A DNA stretch of 64,000 nt from the NCBI GenBank assembly GCA_037013495.1, contig CM072803.1:18249501-18313500 (forward strand), written 5' to 3'. This stretch comes from Hippophae tibetana. Lineage: Eukaryota > Streptophyta > Magnoliopsida > Rosales > Elaeagnaceae. Made by a program: the position numbers and the translations under genes. Under the pieces are notes generated by a model. It was not told the DNA's origin. It made no database searches and saw only the letters and a list, made by a program, of their open reading frames with translations. Each line of letters begins with the position of its first letter. Within the stretch, counting starts at the first letter, position 1. Below, piece after piece: positions 38,896-50,900 of the stretch.

Positions 38896-38899
38896 CCGT

Positions 38900-41800
38900 G
38901 AACTAAGTTCATCAAATGATAATTTCTAAATGTAGGGTTTTTGTTCTTTTTTACTTGTTTTCCAAAAAAACATGCATGCATTCACAATAACATACAATTG
39001 ATCACTATCATATCATATTGTATGTTTATTTTATGTATGATTTGATTTTAAAAAGTTAACTTGCTTGAATGTTTAAATTATTGTATTTTTTTCGCATGTT
39101 TCAAAGCTCATAACTTTAAGAACTTTTGGATCATAAAAGAATGAAAATCAATGTAGTTGATTCTACTTAAAGTTTGATATCATGTTTTTTTTTTCAAAAT
39201 ATCTTAAATAAACATGTTATTTGACATGTTAGTGATTTATTATATGCGTGATATAGAGAATCTAATCTTACTTGTTATCTTTAGATGGAATATGTTGGTT
39301 GGTAGAACAAGTTTATCAGAAGATTATTTTTTAAAAAGAAGGTCATTTATCTTAGTCATAAGCAATTCATAGCCTATATACAACATCTCCTTTGCAACCA
39401 TATTGCAGCTTGTGGCCTTGTGGATGCTATATTACTACATGGCAGTGCAGGGGACTTATGTTCACTTTGAATCTTTCCTGCTCGAGATATATTGCACAGT
39501 CCTATTGATAATGACTATATTTTGTGCATTACTTTTAGGTTTGCACAACTGTTGATTATCCTTAACATAATCTTGTATCAAGCTTCTTGGGACACTTCTT
39601 AATGAACTGATTGCATAGTTGAAATTAAGAAAAAAACACTTCTATATTATTCTGTGGCCGTTTTAAGCTACAACTTTTTTAAATTGTACATGTTTTAACA
39701 TGCTTATATCTGTTCCCTGTTCAAGTGAAATAATGAACTGCATTATGTGGTCAGATGCTCTAGGTTTAATGCCTCTAGATATTTTTATCCTCCTTGTTTG
39801 ATGGCTAGCATAGAGTATAACTATTATCTTTTACGATTCTACTTGTGTCAAAAATCATATCTACTTAATTCCAACTCAAGGATGCATGTTTGCTGGACAA
39901 TAAATGTTAATATTCTTGAAGAATATAGAGTAAAAAAATTCGTAGGGATGCTAATTCCTACAGGGATTAGAAGAGTATGTTTAGATATTTTGTTTGATAT
40001 TTTAAGTTATGAACTCGTTTTTCTTATATTATTCCTTTGATTTTTAAACAAATTATATAACTTTTCTTTTAAGGAATCTAGTATTTAAAAGAAAAAACAA
40101 TAAATGATATCTCAAATAAAATCTAATTATATAATGGATCGTAACTGGATCATTTCAATTATTCTTTAATTATAGAAACGTTTTATTTATTATAAAATAA
40201 AAAATGTTAATGTGATTCTCTAAGTACGTTATATTTTTTTTTTTATATTTTGTGCGACTAAATTGATTTTAATTAACTTCTGTTGTAATACTGTCGAAAT
40301 TGGAAGTATTATAAAATAGCATAAAACTTAACGTTTGTTCTATTAATACCATCTATGTTATTGTTAGATATATTACAGATCCGAAAGAAAATAGTCATGT
40401 GAAAGAAACAAACACTTTTAAGATTAATGTTATTTTTTAATGAGGTTAACAAAAAAAGCTATTAAAACAACTGTTAATTTTAATGCAAATTTTGTAAATA
40501 TTGATTTCAACAGTATATTTGCAACAGAAGTTAAACTTGAAAAAAATCTAGTTGTATATAAATATTTTTGAAAAAACATTTATGACGTTACTAACTATGA
40601 AAATATTATTATTTTTATATATTTTTTATTTTAATAAAAACACAAAACTTGTAACAAATACTTACCATTGAACAACTATGGTTTAGACTCAAATTTTAAT
40701 CTATTAAATTCAATGCACTTTAAACTCTAATCAATTAAATAGATTTCGATTAATGTTAATGAGATATTTTTATTTGAAAATTGATATTTTTTAAATAATA
40801 AACACTATTTTCATAGAAAACTATATATTTTAAAAAATATTTATTTCTAATAATAATGATTATTACTTACAAGCCTTTTGTTATTATAAGTTTTTTTTAG
40901 GCAAGATATTATAAATTTTAGTAGTATTATTAGTTCTAATTTTTTAATATTTTTTCAAAAAATTACGTAAAATAACTTAATTAAAATTTATAATATTAAA
41001 AATATTTTTTAATAATATCAATCAATTGTATTTAATTAGATAATATTTAAAATTAAATACATTTAAATTACAATAATTTAATTTTAATAACGCTGAATTA
41101 AAAATAATTCAAGTATTTATTTTTATTGTTTTGCGAATTTTATTTGATGTTCCAAGTAAACTTCAATAATAAGATGTAACGTTAGATGAAAATCTTACTG
41201 AAAAACTGAAGAAAATGTAGCTAATTAGACGTTAGTAAATTAATATTTGAGGAATACTGCAATTTAAAGCCAAAGAAGGAGAGCTATAATTATTGTTTGA
41301 GAAAGTACTGAGAAGAAAAGAAAGAGATGACATTTTCTAAAGTATGTTGTTTTGTTGTTGGATGAAAAGACTGCATGCAAACCCTGCATGGTTCTACAAG
41401 CAAGCCAGAGTTTGGAACTTATTCATTTTCTTTATGAATTTGAATTCAATCTTCCTCTGTCACATTAAAGACTGCCTCGGACAAGGAAGCAAACTCTCTC
41501 TGGCTGCAATATCATCAACATGAAAACCATATTTTTCTTTTTCAGATAGGAGATAATATAAACAAATAGTTTTTAGTACCCTTCCAGAACTGCAGCTTTT
41601 TTTTTTAATAATTAAAGAAGGTTTGTACAATCATTTGATGGGAACTTGGATCTAGAATTAAAAAATATGTGTTGAAAATTAAACATATATATATACTTAT
41701 GATTTTTGATCGAGTAATTTATAGGGTAATATTACTCATATTTTGTTATATTTTAACAAAGTTATATTCCTCTAAATCTAATTTTCTTTATATAAAAAAT

Positions 41801-42058
41801 CATATTACAATTAGAAGAGTCAAATATAAGTTGAGGCCAGAAAGAACTTAAGAAAAATGTTTTAAAAAATTTATTATTCAGGTACAAATATGTTGTTACA
41901 GTTATTAGATTAATTTGATATATTTTCAATTTTTTGATTTAAATATTATTAATATAATTTTATTTAAATGAATTAATTACGTTGTATTTTTACAACGTAT
42001 TGGGTTTTTACGTGCAAACCTATAGTGTTTATAAAGTTGTTTTTATAATCATTACTAT
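38900..42058. other. Intergenic DNA
   Basis: No supported gene. About 39300-40040 is of mixed composition with a 97-codon open frame (39747-40040) that resembles nothing I know. About 40040-41100 is very AT-rich. About 41260-41620 is a richer island with a CATGCAAA motif near 41375 and no coding signal. Confidence 0.45.
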
Positions 42059-42204
42059 TGAGGTAGTACTAATAGTTATAGTATAGGTTTGTAGGTTTGT
42101 TGCACAAGTTATGTGTGGGTACCACCGTATCTATACGTTTGTTCTAATGTAACTAACTAGTCATATATGAACTATCAATATATATATATATATACACTCG
42201 TTAT

Positions 42205-42734
42205 TAGGGGTACGTAAAAAATCTGATCATTCGATTAATCTGATTCGTTAATTTTTTGACGGTTTCGATCCAACCATCGAATGAAAAAAATTTCAATCTG
42301 TTAAGTTCGGATCGGATGACAAATTTCACTATGTATCATCCGATCTCATCTCATATGATTTGACCAAAAATACTTAAATATATATTTATATTTTATATAT
42401 TAGTAATATTCTCATTGGTCATTCCTATATTAGTTATATTTTAAGATTTCTTTTACTTCAAATAAGTTTATGTTATGTGAAAATTTAAATTTTTTATTCA
42501 AAAATATCAAAAATAAATTTAATTAAGTTTATTAGTCGGATTGATCGGATTTAACCGATCCAATTCGATAACTGAATTCAATCGATCCAATCTGAATAGA
42601 TTACAAATCAGATTGCATCAAATTTGACAGATGATTGGATCGGTTGCAGATTAGGATATTTCAATTCGATCGGATGGTCAGATCGGATCAAATCAGATGA
42701 GTATAAAATCAACGATTTTAATCCGATGCACACC
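42205..42734. mobile_element. hAT-like MITE inside a Copia LTR
   Basis: About 530 bp with no coding capacity, full of gatcggat/atccgatc words. The left end begins aggggtacgtaaaaaatctgat and the right end, read on the other strand, begins ggtgtgcatcggattaaaat, an imperfect terminal inverted repeat of the aggggtgt type common in plant hAT non-autonomous elements. The flanks (actcgttatt on the left, actcattact on the right) may be a decayed 8-bp target duplication. Sequence on either side rejoins the LTR seen intact at 47769. Confidence 0.6.
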
Positions 42735-43179
42735 ATTACTCATTACTACTATAATGTGATACAAAATATTATATAATTATTCACTTACTCTTTTCTTCTT
42801 TTTTTAGTTAAGATTTTCAGGATGTCAAAGCACTTCTCTATTCTTTCAACTCCTTATATTGTGACACTTCTATGTTTTTTCAACTCCTAATATTGTGAAG
42901 TAAGTTAGTGACAATTCTTCTTCTTTTAGTGCACTTAATAACTTTCCTATCAATCTAGTTTTTAGATAATGCTTCATCACATAATTTTTTGATTTGGTGT
43001 AAACAATTCAGAAAATCACCATTGGATTATAAACTTGATTCATTATGGAAACCCAAACCCAAAATCAATCAAATATAAGTCTAAGTCCACAACTTAAGAT
43101 ACAAAGTTATAAGCCTTCTATCTAGAATCTTCTAGGGTGTGCTAATTGTACTTGTGAATCATTTGATAACTTAAAATAC

Positions 43180-46100
43180 TATTAGAAGGATGGAAAAAAA
43201 TGAGGTGTATGGATATTGTAATTTTAGATTAATTTATTTTGTGTGATATAGAATTGTTCTTAAGTATTATATATATCCCTTCTTGAAAATCAACCATCCA
43301 TCTTTTCTTGTCAGCCCACTTCTTCATCTTTTTAGATGCCTTGTTTAAATAGGCACGGGCTAACTCAACTTGTTCGTGCCACGCCTTGGAAAATTTGAAG
43401 GCAGTAGGACTCTTTCCTTCATAACTTATGGCCAAGACATGAGGAGTCATGGGTTGATGACCCATGACAATCTCGAAGGGACTCTTCGTGGTAGACTCAC
43501 TCTTTTGTAAGTTATATGAGAATTGGGCTACATCCAGCAACTTAGCCCAATCATGTTGATTGGCACTAACAAAGTGCCTGAGATACAACTCCAGTAATGT
43601 GTTGGCACACTCCGTTTGTCCATCGCTTTGTGGATGAAAGCTTGTAGAGAAGTTCAAGTATGATCCCAACAACTTGAACAATTCCATCCAAAATTTCCCG
43701 TTGAATCGTGGGTCTTGATCATTCACGATATTGGATGGAATCCCCCAATGCTTCACAACATGTTTGAGGAACAACCGTACCGTCTCATCTGCCGTGCAAT
43801 CCGTTGAGGCAGGTATGGACGTTGCATACTTGTTGAAGTGATCAATGACTACAATGATGCTGCCAAAGCCCTCTGATTTTGGCAAGCAGGTGATGAAATC
43901 CATAGAGACACTCTCCCATGGTCTATCTGGAATAGGTAGTGGCTCTAGCAAACCTCTGGGTGTATGATGCTCTATCTTGTCATGTTGGCACACAAGACAA
44001 GTTCTCACATAGGCTTCAACATCGTCCTGTAATTGAGGCCAATAGTAGATTGACTTGATCAAAGCAAGGGTGCGCCTCATTCCTGGGTGTCCAACCCATA
44101 GTGAATCATAGCACTCCTTGATAAGCTCTTTCCTTAAGCTCCCCCACTTAGGCATAAAGATATGATTCTGTTTGGCATAGAGTAGTCCATCACTCAGCCA
44201 AAATCGCCTTGTCTTTCCTTCCTTGATGAAGGCAAGGAGGTTTTGAGTCAGGGCATCATGCTCCAACCCTTCTTTGATCCTTTCAAACAAAGGACTACTT
44301 GGCCTACTCAAGGTTGCTAACTCTGCCTTTCGAATTAGCGCATCAGCCACCATGTTGCTTTCGCTGCGCCACTCTAATTTTTCCACCTAATAAGGGCTCA
44401 TTTTCGGTGGTCTTGTGTCAAGATCCAACTCAACTTTGTGGTGCACCTCCTTCCTTGGAGTTAACCGTTTAGGAAATGCCTCTGGCATCACATCTTGGAA
44501 TTTATCTAGGAAAAATTTCACTTCTTTCGGCAAGCTTGGCTTTGGTGACGCCTCTTCATCATCGTATTACTTTTGGATGGCCAAATAACTCTCTTCATCC
44601 CTCTTCAATCCCTTCTTGAATTGAAGCGCTGAGAGAGCTTGAGTAGTAGGTCCGGTGGTCCTCTTTGTCGGTACCACACACACCTCTGAATCATCCATGA
44701 TGCACATAGAGTTTGAGCATGGCACCAAGAAAGCTCTAACCTGGTCTAAGAACTCCATGCCGAATACTACAGTGAAGTCATCCATGGGCGCTACTGATAA
44801 GTCCACCTGGCCAGTCCAAGCACCAAGACTGACCTTAACTCCACGAGAAAATCCATGCAATGGTAGTGCTGCCGATTTAACTGCTTTGAGATATCCCCTT
44901 CCATGGACTACCTTAAGGTCGAGTCTTTTTGCTTCCTCCACTGAAACAAAGTTATGAGATGCACTTGTGTCTACCAAAGCTTTGGCAACCTTCCCATTGA
45001 TGGTTGCATCTACATACATCAAGCATTTGGGGGTCTTTGGGGTGCTCTATAATGCATCAAGTAGGCACAAAGAACCCATCTTTGCACCTTCATCCGACTT
45101 GCCTCCATCCTGGTCATGAGTGGAAGCAGCTAAGGTACTCAATGCCTTTCTTTTCAGACATTCCCGTGCCCAATGCGGTCCGTCGCATATGAAGCACATC
45201 ACACGGGGCTTCGAGGCACCACAATCCTCTTTTTCCTTCCCCTTATCTCGTGGTTTGAACGAGGAGCCATCTTTATGATTTTTGGGTCCCTGACTTTTAG
45301 CATGGCCTCCACTACTCTTTCCTCCACCAAACTTTTTATCTGTGGCTTTTGAGTTGTCCTTGTTTGTGGAGTAGTCAATAAAACTTTCCGCAATCGCGAT
45401 AGCCGAAGACAAGTCTTGGACACTATGTCGCTTGAGCTCGAGGTTAGCCCACAATTGGAGACCATCCATGAACAAGAATAGGGCATCCTTGTCTGATGTG
45501 TCAGGAACTTCAAGCAGCAAGGTTGTGAACTCCTTCACATAATCCCTTATGCTACCTGTCTGCTTTAACCGTCGTAGTCGCTCTCTTGCCTTCTCTTCAG
45601 CATTTACGAGGAAGAACTGTATTTTGAACTCCCTTTTGAAATCTTCAAAGGTATTAATTGTGCAAACCCCTCGTTGCACATCTCCATGCCTCCGTCTCCA
45701 CAACAACATAGCAGTGTCGGACAAATACATGGCAGTATTTTGGATCTTGCTAGCATGATCCATTATGCCAGTAGCCTCAAAGTATTGTTCCAACCCCCAT
45801 AGGAAGTTCTAAACTTCCCTAACATTCCTAACACCATTGAAGGTCTTAGGCTTGGGAACATCCACCCTCTTAGCCTCAATGACGGTGGTTGTGCTAGTTC
45901 CCGCGACCATCGCCCGCTTACATAGAGTTAGATCACCACCCATATCCTCCACTTTAAGCAAGACATTAGCAACTTCTCTTTGGACGAGATCCCTTACCTT
46001 GACAAGTTCCGCCTTCAACGCTTCAATCTCTTGTCTTAACCCACCGTCTAGCTCATTGAGAAACATCTTAACTACTGCATGGATCTTCACATCCTCAGCC

Positions 46101-46914
46101 TCCAAGTCATTGCAACGTTCCTCTAAATTGTCCACCCGGTCAAACAACTCCCCTAAGTTGTCCTGTGCACTCCCAACTCGTGCTTCTAAGCTAGAAAGCA
46201 TGTCTTTCGACTTGGCTCGAGATTTCTTTGATGGTTTCCAAACTTTCTCACGGCCATGTTCCATAGGTGGAACATCAACGCTTGGTGTAGATGGAGCAGC
46301 GTTCTTCATTATGCCAATAGTAGAAATGATTCAACCGTCTGTTGCACTAAGCCTGCCTTTGAATCCGAATGAAATTCCAAAGAGATTAGAAAGAGAGTTT
46401 GTAAAGAATGTTTTGTATTGCTCTAGAGAGAGTTTATCTTACAACTTCCCAAGATGAATACAAATGAAGACCAATGGGTCTATTTATAGTGTGGCACCAA
46501 ACTTAAGACTATGCCACATCTTTCTAGATCCTTCTAAGTCTAGATTGTACAAGAGTCTTCTAGTGTTATGTACAATATGTCATAAGGTTCTAGGACCTTC
46601 TAGCCAACTCTAGAGTCTTCTAGGAGTGTCTAGCTTCTTCATGCAAGTTCTAGGATATTCCGTAAGCTTCCAGCGGCTTCTACATCCTTCAAGAACCATC
46701 AATCACGTTCTAGAATATTTCAGCCCATTCTAGTACCTTCAAGTATACTCTGGAGCATTCTAGAGCCTTCAATGCTTGAGTTGAGTCCATCCAACTCTAG
46801 CTTCCTCTAGACAGCTCTAGGCCACTCTAGAACTTTCCTAGGTAGAAAAGTCTAGATCTTTTAGGCAAGCACCATTTATATGAATTTTTAGGGGCATTTG
46901 AGCAGGACGTGACA
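43180..46914 (-). mobile_element. Ty3/Gypsy (chromovirus-like) element nested in Copia
   Basis: Fossil Gypsy element in minus orientation. A 5' LTR lies at about 46327-46914 (TGTCACGTCC at its start). Parts in minus order: gag with a coiled-coil-like start (46309-45809; LEERCNDLEAE) and core (FEDFKREFKIQFF), CCHC knuckle (CFICDGPHWAREC near 45190), protease (ALVDTSASHNFVS near 44970), integrase with HHCC zinc finger and catalytic domain (GHPGMRRTLALIKS, CLVCQHDK, HPQSDGQTE; 44386-43229). I see no reverse transcriptase block and no matching LTR on the left, so it is a partial copy with several breaks. Its ORFs are better kept than the host Copia, as expected for a later arrival. Confidence 0.85.
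46327..46914 (-). repeat. LTR of the nested Gypsy element
   Basis: About 588 bp, rich in tctag words (over 15 copies between 46510 and 46860), several of which form TTCnnGAA or GAAnnTTC pairs, for example at 46688-46695, 46708-46720 and 46830-46837. A TATA-like tctatttatag is at about 46479-46489 in plus-strand reading. Confidence 0.7.
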
Positions 46915-47965
46915 CTTAGCTACTTTCTTGACATTGAGATAGCTAGTATACAAACTAGTATGTAATTGAGTCAAAGTAAATATATACAACAATTATTTGA
47001 GAAAGCTCAACTTTAAGACTCAATGCCCATTAGTGCACCCTTGGTTGCTAGTGTTAAACTTACTAAGCATGAAGGCAAATTTCTTGATGATCCTACATTA
47101 TACATGACACTGGTAGGAGCAATCCTATATAGCATTCTTATTATGCCAGAACTTTCATTCCCAATTAGAAAATTGTGTTATATACATTCTTCTACTACTC
47201 TACCTTGGGTTGCACTCAAATGAGGTTTTAGATACCTTCAAGGATCATTTTATCATGGCATATTCTTACAAAACTATAAGGATTTATCTATCACAACCTA
47301 CATATATGTAGACTATTCAGCTTGACCATATGATCGAATGATTACAGGAGGTTAGTGTGTTTAATTAAAAGACAATGAGGTTTATTAGAGTTCTAGAAAA
47401 TAGAAATTTGTTTTCAGGTCTTGTATTGAATCATAGTTCAGAGCTTTAGTTTTGATAGTTTATCTAGTATAGATCAACGTTTGCTAAAGGAACTCATTGT
47501 TCAAAAGCATTCAATTCCAGTATTCTATTGTGATAACATTAATGTTGAGTATCTTGTCAAGATTCCAGTTTTTCATAGTAGAACTAAGCATGTTGAAATC
47601 AATTTTCATTTTATTTATGAAAGAGTGATGTCTAACAAGCTTACAATCGAATATGCATCTATTCAAGATCAAACTGCAGACATATAAATAAAAACCCCTT
47701 CTGTCTAATCATTAAGAGTTGAAGATCAAGCTCACAGTCTTACCTTGACCATGAACTTAAAGAAGGTTGTTAAGTTAGTACCACTAGCTATAGTATAGGT
47801 TTGTTACACAAACGTGCCACCTCGTTTATGAGTTTGTTCTATTATAACTAACTAACATATATGATTAACTAGTAGTTTTAATACATGTTGTAACTACTAT
47901 AATATGATATATAATATTATAGACTTACTCACTTCGTCTCTTCTTCTTTCTTTAAGCTTTTTAAT

Positions 47966-50900
47966 AACGTATATAAAATATTAAAGTTATAGACATATTT
48001 AATTTTTCATTACTTATTAAACAAAACCAATATATTTGCTATGGTATAATATCCCACAAAAAAAATAAGACTAATAGCAAATAAAATAGTTCATTATAAT
48101 AAGTTGATGGAAAACTAAATGTCTTTCATTTTAGTATTAAGACATAGAACGTAATTAATATTATTTAAATTAATGAAACTTATTTCTAAAATAAATATTA
48201 GTTCAAGTTAAAACATGTAATTATGTTTGATAAATAAAATATTAATAGTATTTAATTATTTTTAAATATCCTAATTATTTTATGCCTTTTTCCATCACAA
48301 AATGTAAGCCTTTATTATTTTTTGAAAAAATATATCATGAGATCCATTTTCTTCAAGTAAAAATATAGTTGAGTCTTCCAATTTTAAAAAAAATACTTAT
48401 TAATTCTTTTACTTATAAAAAAATGTTTATTAATATTTTATTTATAAAAAAATATATCCATTAGTCATTTTACTTATAAAAAATAGTCACAAAAACACTT
48501 AATTTGATAAAAAAACAACAACTATTGATTAAAATATTTTCAATCATTTATCTTTATTCTATCAAACAAAAAAAATTATAATTGAATATATTTGTTACTT
48601 AAGCTAACCATATAATTGAATTAAAAAATTAATATAGTTAAGTGTCGAGTTAAATAAACTAAATTATATATATTTTTATTTGTGAAGTAAGAGTCATATT
48701 ATACAAATATATATTTTCAATATATATATATCAATTTACAAACGGAAAATGGGTAATTCAAACTCAAAAAACTCCTTTATTAAAAATAAAACTTAAATTA
48801 ATTAATTTTGTTTTGTTTTTAGTTATGAATGTTAGAATGAAAATTTAATGACTAGAAAGTATGTCCTCTAAATATCAAAAGGAAAGCAGAACACAATATA
48901 ATAAGAAGGAATGTGGAAGAAACTTGACCACATGTCCACAATACATAATGTCCTTCCCTTTCTCTTTGACGTCACCCACTAACCATTACTCTGCTAAATT
49001 ACGAATTTTCATTTGAGCCTTCTACCCACTCAATCACTATTTCTCAAACACCCATCTTTTATCCATAAATATAATTCCACTCCATTAAACTTTAACTAAT
49101 TCAAATAAGAGACAAATGTGTGTTTGATAAATGTGTGGTAGTTCAAAGTATTTATATTTTAATTTTTTTTTAATAAGTTAGCCTAATTTTTTTAAAAAAT
49201 TGGTAGTTTAATTTTAATAATTTAAATTTAAATTTTTAAATTTTTTTTTATTTTCAACTATATTTGAAAAATAACTCGAAATTTATTAAAATATTTTTTT
49301 AAAATAAATTTTTTAAAATATAAGAAAATATAAAAAATGACCATTTAGATATATAATATCACTTTTTAAAATTATTAGATTAAATTGTAATTAAAAAATA
49401 AAGAATCTAAGTGATCTATTTCAAAAAACCGATGAAAATATCCTTTTTCTTTCTTCAATAAACATAATTTATTTTATTTTATCAATAAATAATGAGATAT
49501 TATGGCTATTCATAGAAATTTGAGTCTAATGGATTAAGTATGCGTAAGAATAGTTATTTCAATTTTAAAAATATGATTAAATAAAATTAAATATATATTA
49601 ATACCATTTTATATGTATAAATATAACAAAAGTCACTTTTATTATTAAACTCACTAGATTGAATTTTCTTTTAATTCTTATATGTATAAATAAATAAATT
49701 TATTTATTTATTTTACTTAAAAGATATGTTAATTAACTAAATAACAAAAAGTAATTTTAATATTGTAAATAATTTAGCAGTATTATGTTATTTTTGAAAA
49801 TTTTCATTAACTATATTTTGAGTAAATATATTCAAAAATAAAAATTATAATTAAATCATACTTTAAAAAATACTACTAATTCATAAGTTACAATTAGTAT
49901 CCAAAACTACCCAAAACTTACTACGTAGTTATAACTATTGTAATTTTATCGAAACGTTATACTAAGAATATATTGATTCATTATCTATTGCATTAAACCC
50001 AACACAAAATGGACACTTTTTTTTTATTGATCTAACCTTAATATTGACTTTTAGAAAACTTACATGAAATCATACTCCAAATCTTATAATAATAAAAATA
50101 ATACTTAAATAATAACGAATAAAATTATATAGTAAAAATATTTAAATAATAAAAATAATACTTAAATAATATCGAATGAAATTCTATAGTCAAAATATTT
50201 AAATGATTAAAGTTAATTTGAAAAATAAATGAACATTTAATATGAAATTTTTAAATTAAAATTTTTAATACTAAAAATATAAAAGCTAGAAATAAAAAAT
50301 ATTAATTTTATAGTTACATTTAAGAAGTGTTATAAATGTTAAACAATATTAAAAACATAACATATGTTTAAGAAGTGTTATAATATTAAAGTTGTCAAAG
50401 AAGCAGGGTGGGATAGGGGATTTAGAATTTGTCACACATTCTTGTTTAAAATCTTTCAAAGGACATATCTAGGTCTCCAGAACGAGGATACACAAATAGA
50501 GAATGATAATTTAAGTAATATTTTAAATTTATAAAAAATAACCTAATAATAAATATTTATATTAAGAAAAAGAAAAAGAAAATTTCCTACCAATAAAAAA
50601 AAATTTATATGAAAGGGATAAAATAAATATATGTAATAATAAATACATAATTCTTTTATACTAAATAATATTAATAAATTCTTATTACAAACTAATTTAA
50701 AATAATAAGAATAAATTATAAAATAATAATAAGATTTTAGATTTTTAGATTTTAAATAATTTTTGAAAAAGAAAAATTATTGATGTTTTAATAAAATAAA
50801 AATATAAATTAAAGATGAAATATAAAATATAAAATATATAATATACTACTTATGATTAGTTTTAGTTTAAATATAACTAAATTTATAAAAAAAATATTAA

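Larger units (their letters stand above)
42059..47965 (+). mobile_element. Old Copia element carrying nested insertions
   Basis: Fossil Copia recognised from two diverged LTRs, about 42059-42818 (interrupted by a MITE) and about 47769-47965, that share tagtac..., ctatagtataggtttg and cttactcact...cttcttt blocks. A decayed primer site (ggatgtcaaagca) follows the left LTR and a purine tract precedes the right one. Reverse transcriptase end and RNase H pieces survive at 46915-47690 (KYIQQLF, HSRTKHVEINFHFIYERV, QDQTAD). A Gypsy element in the opposite orientation fills about 43180-46914. Many breaks; LTR difference is clearly higher than in the other Copias, so this is one of the oldest elements here. 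Confidence 0.75.

Noticed and set aside
39747-40040. 97-codon open frame as a gene
   Set aside because: There is no family resemblance, no gene-like neighbours, and its composition decays into AT-rich sequence.
42178-42194. (TA)n and other simple runs (also about 10903-10920, 17058-17072, 59895-59912) as regulatory sites
   Set aside because: Ordinary microsatellites in AT-rich plant DNA.
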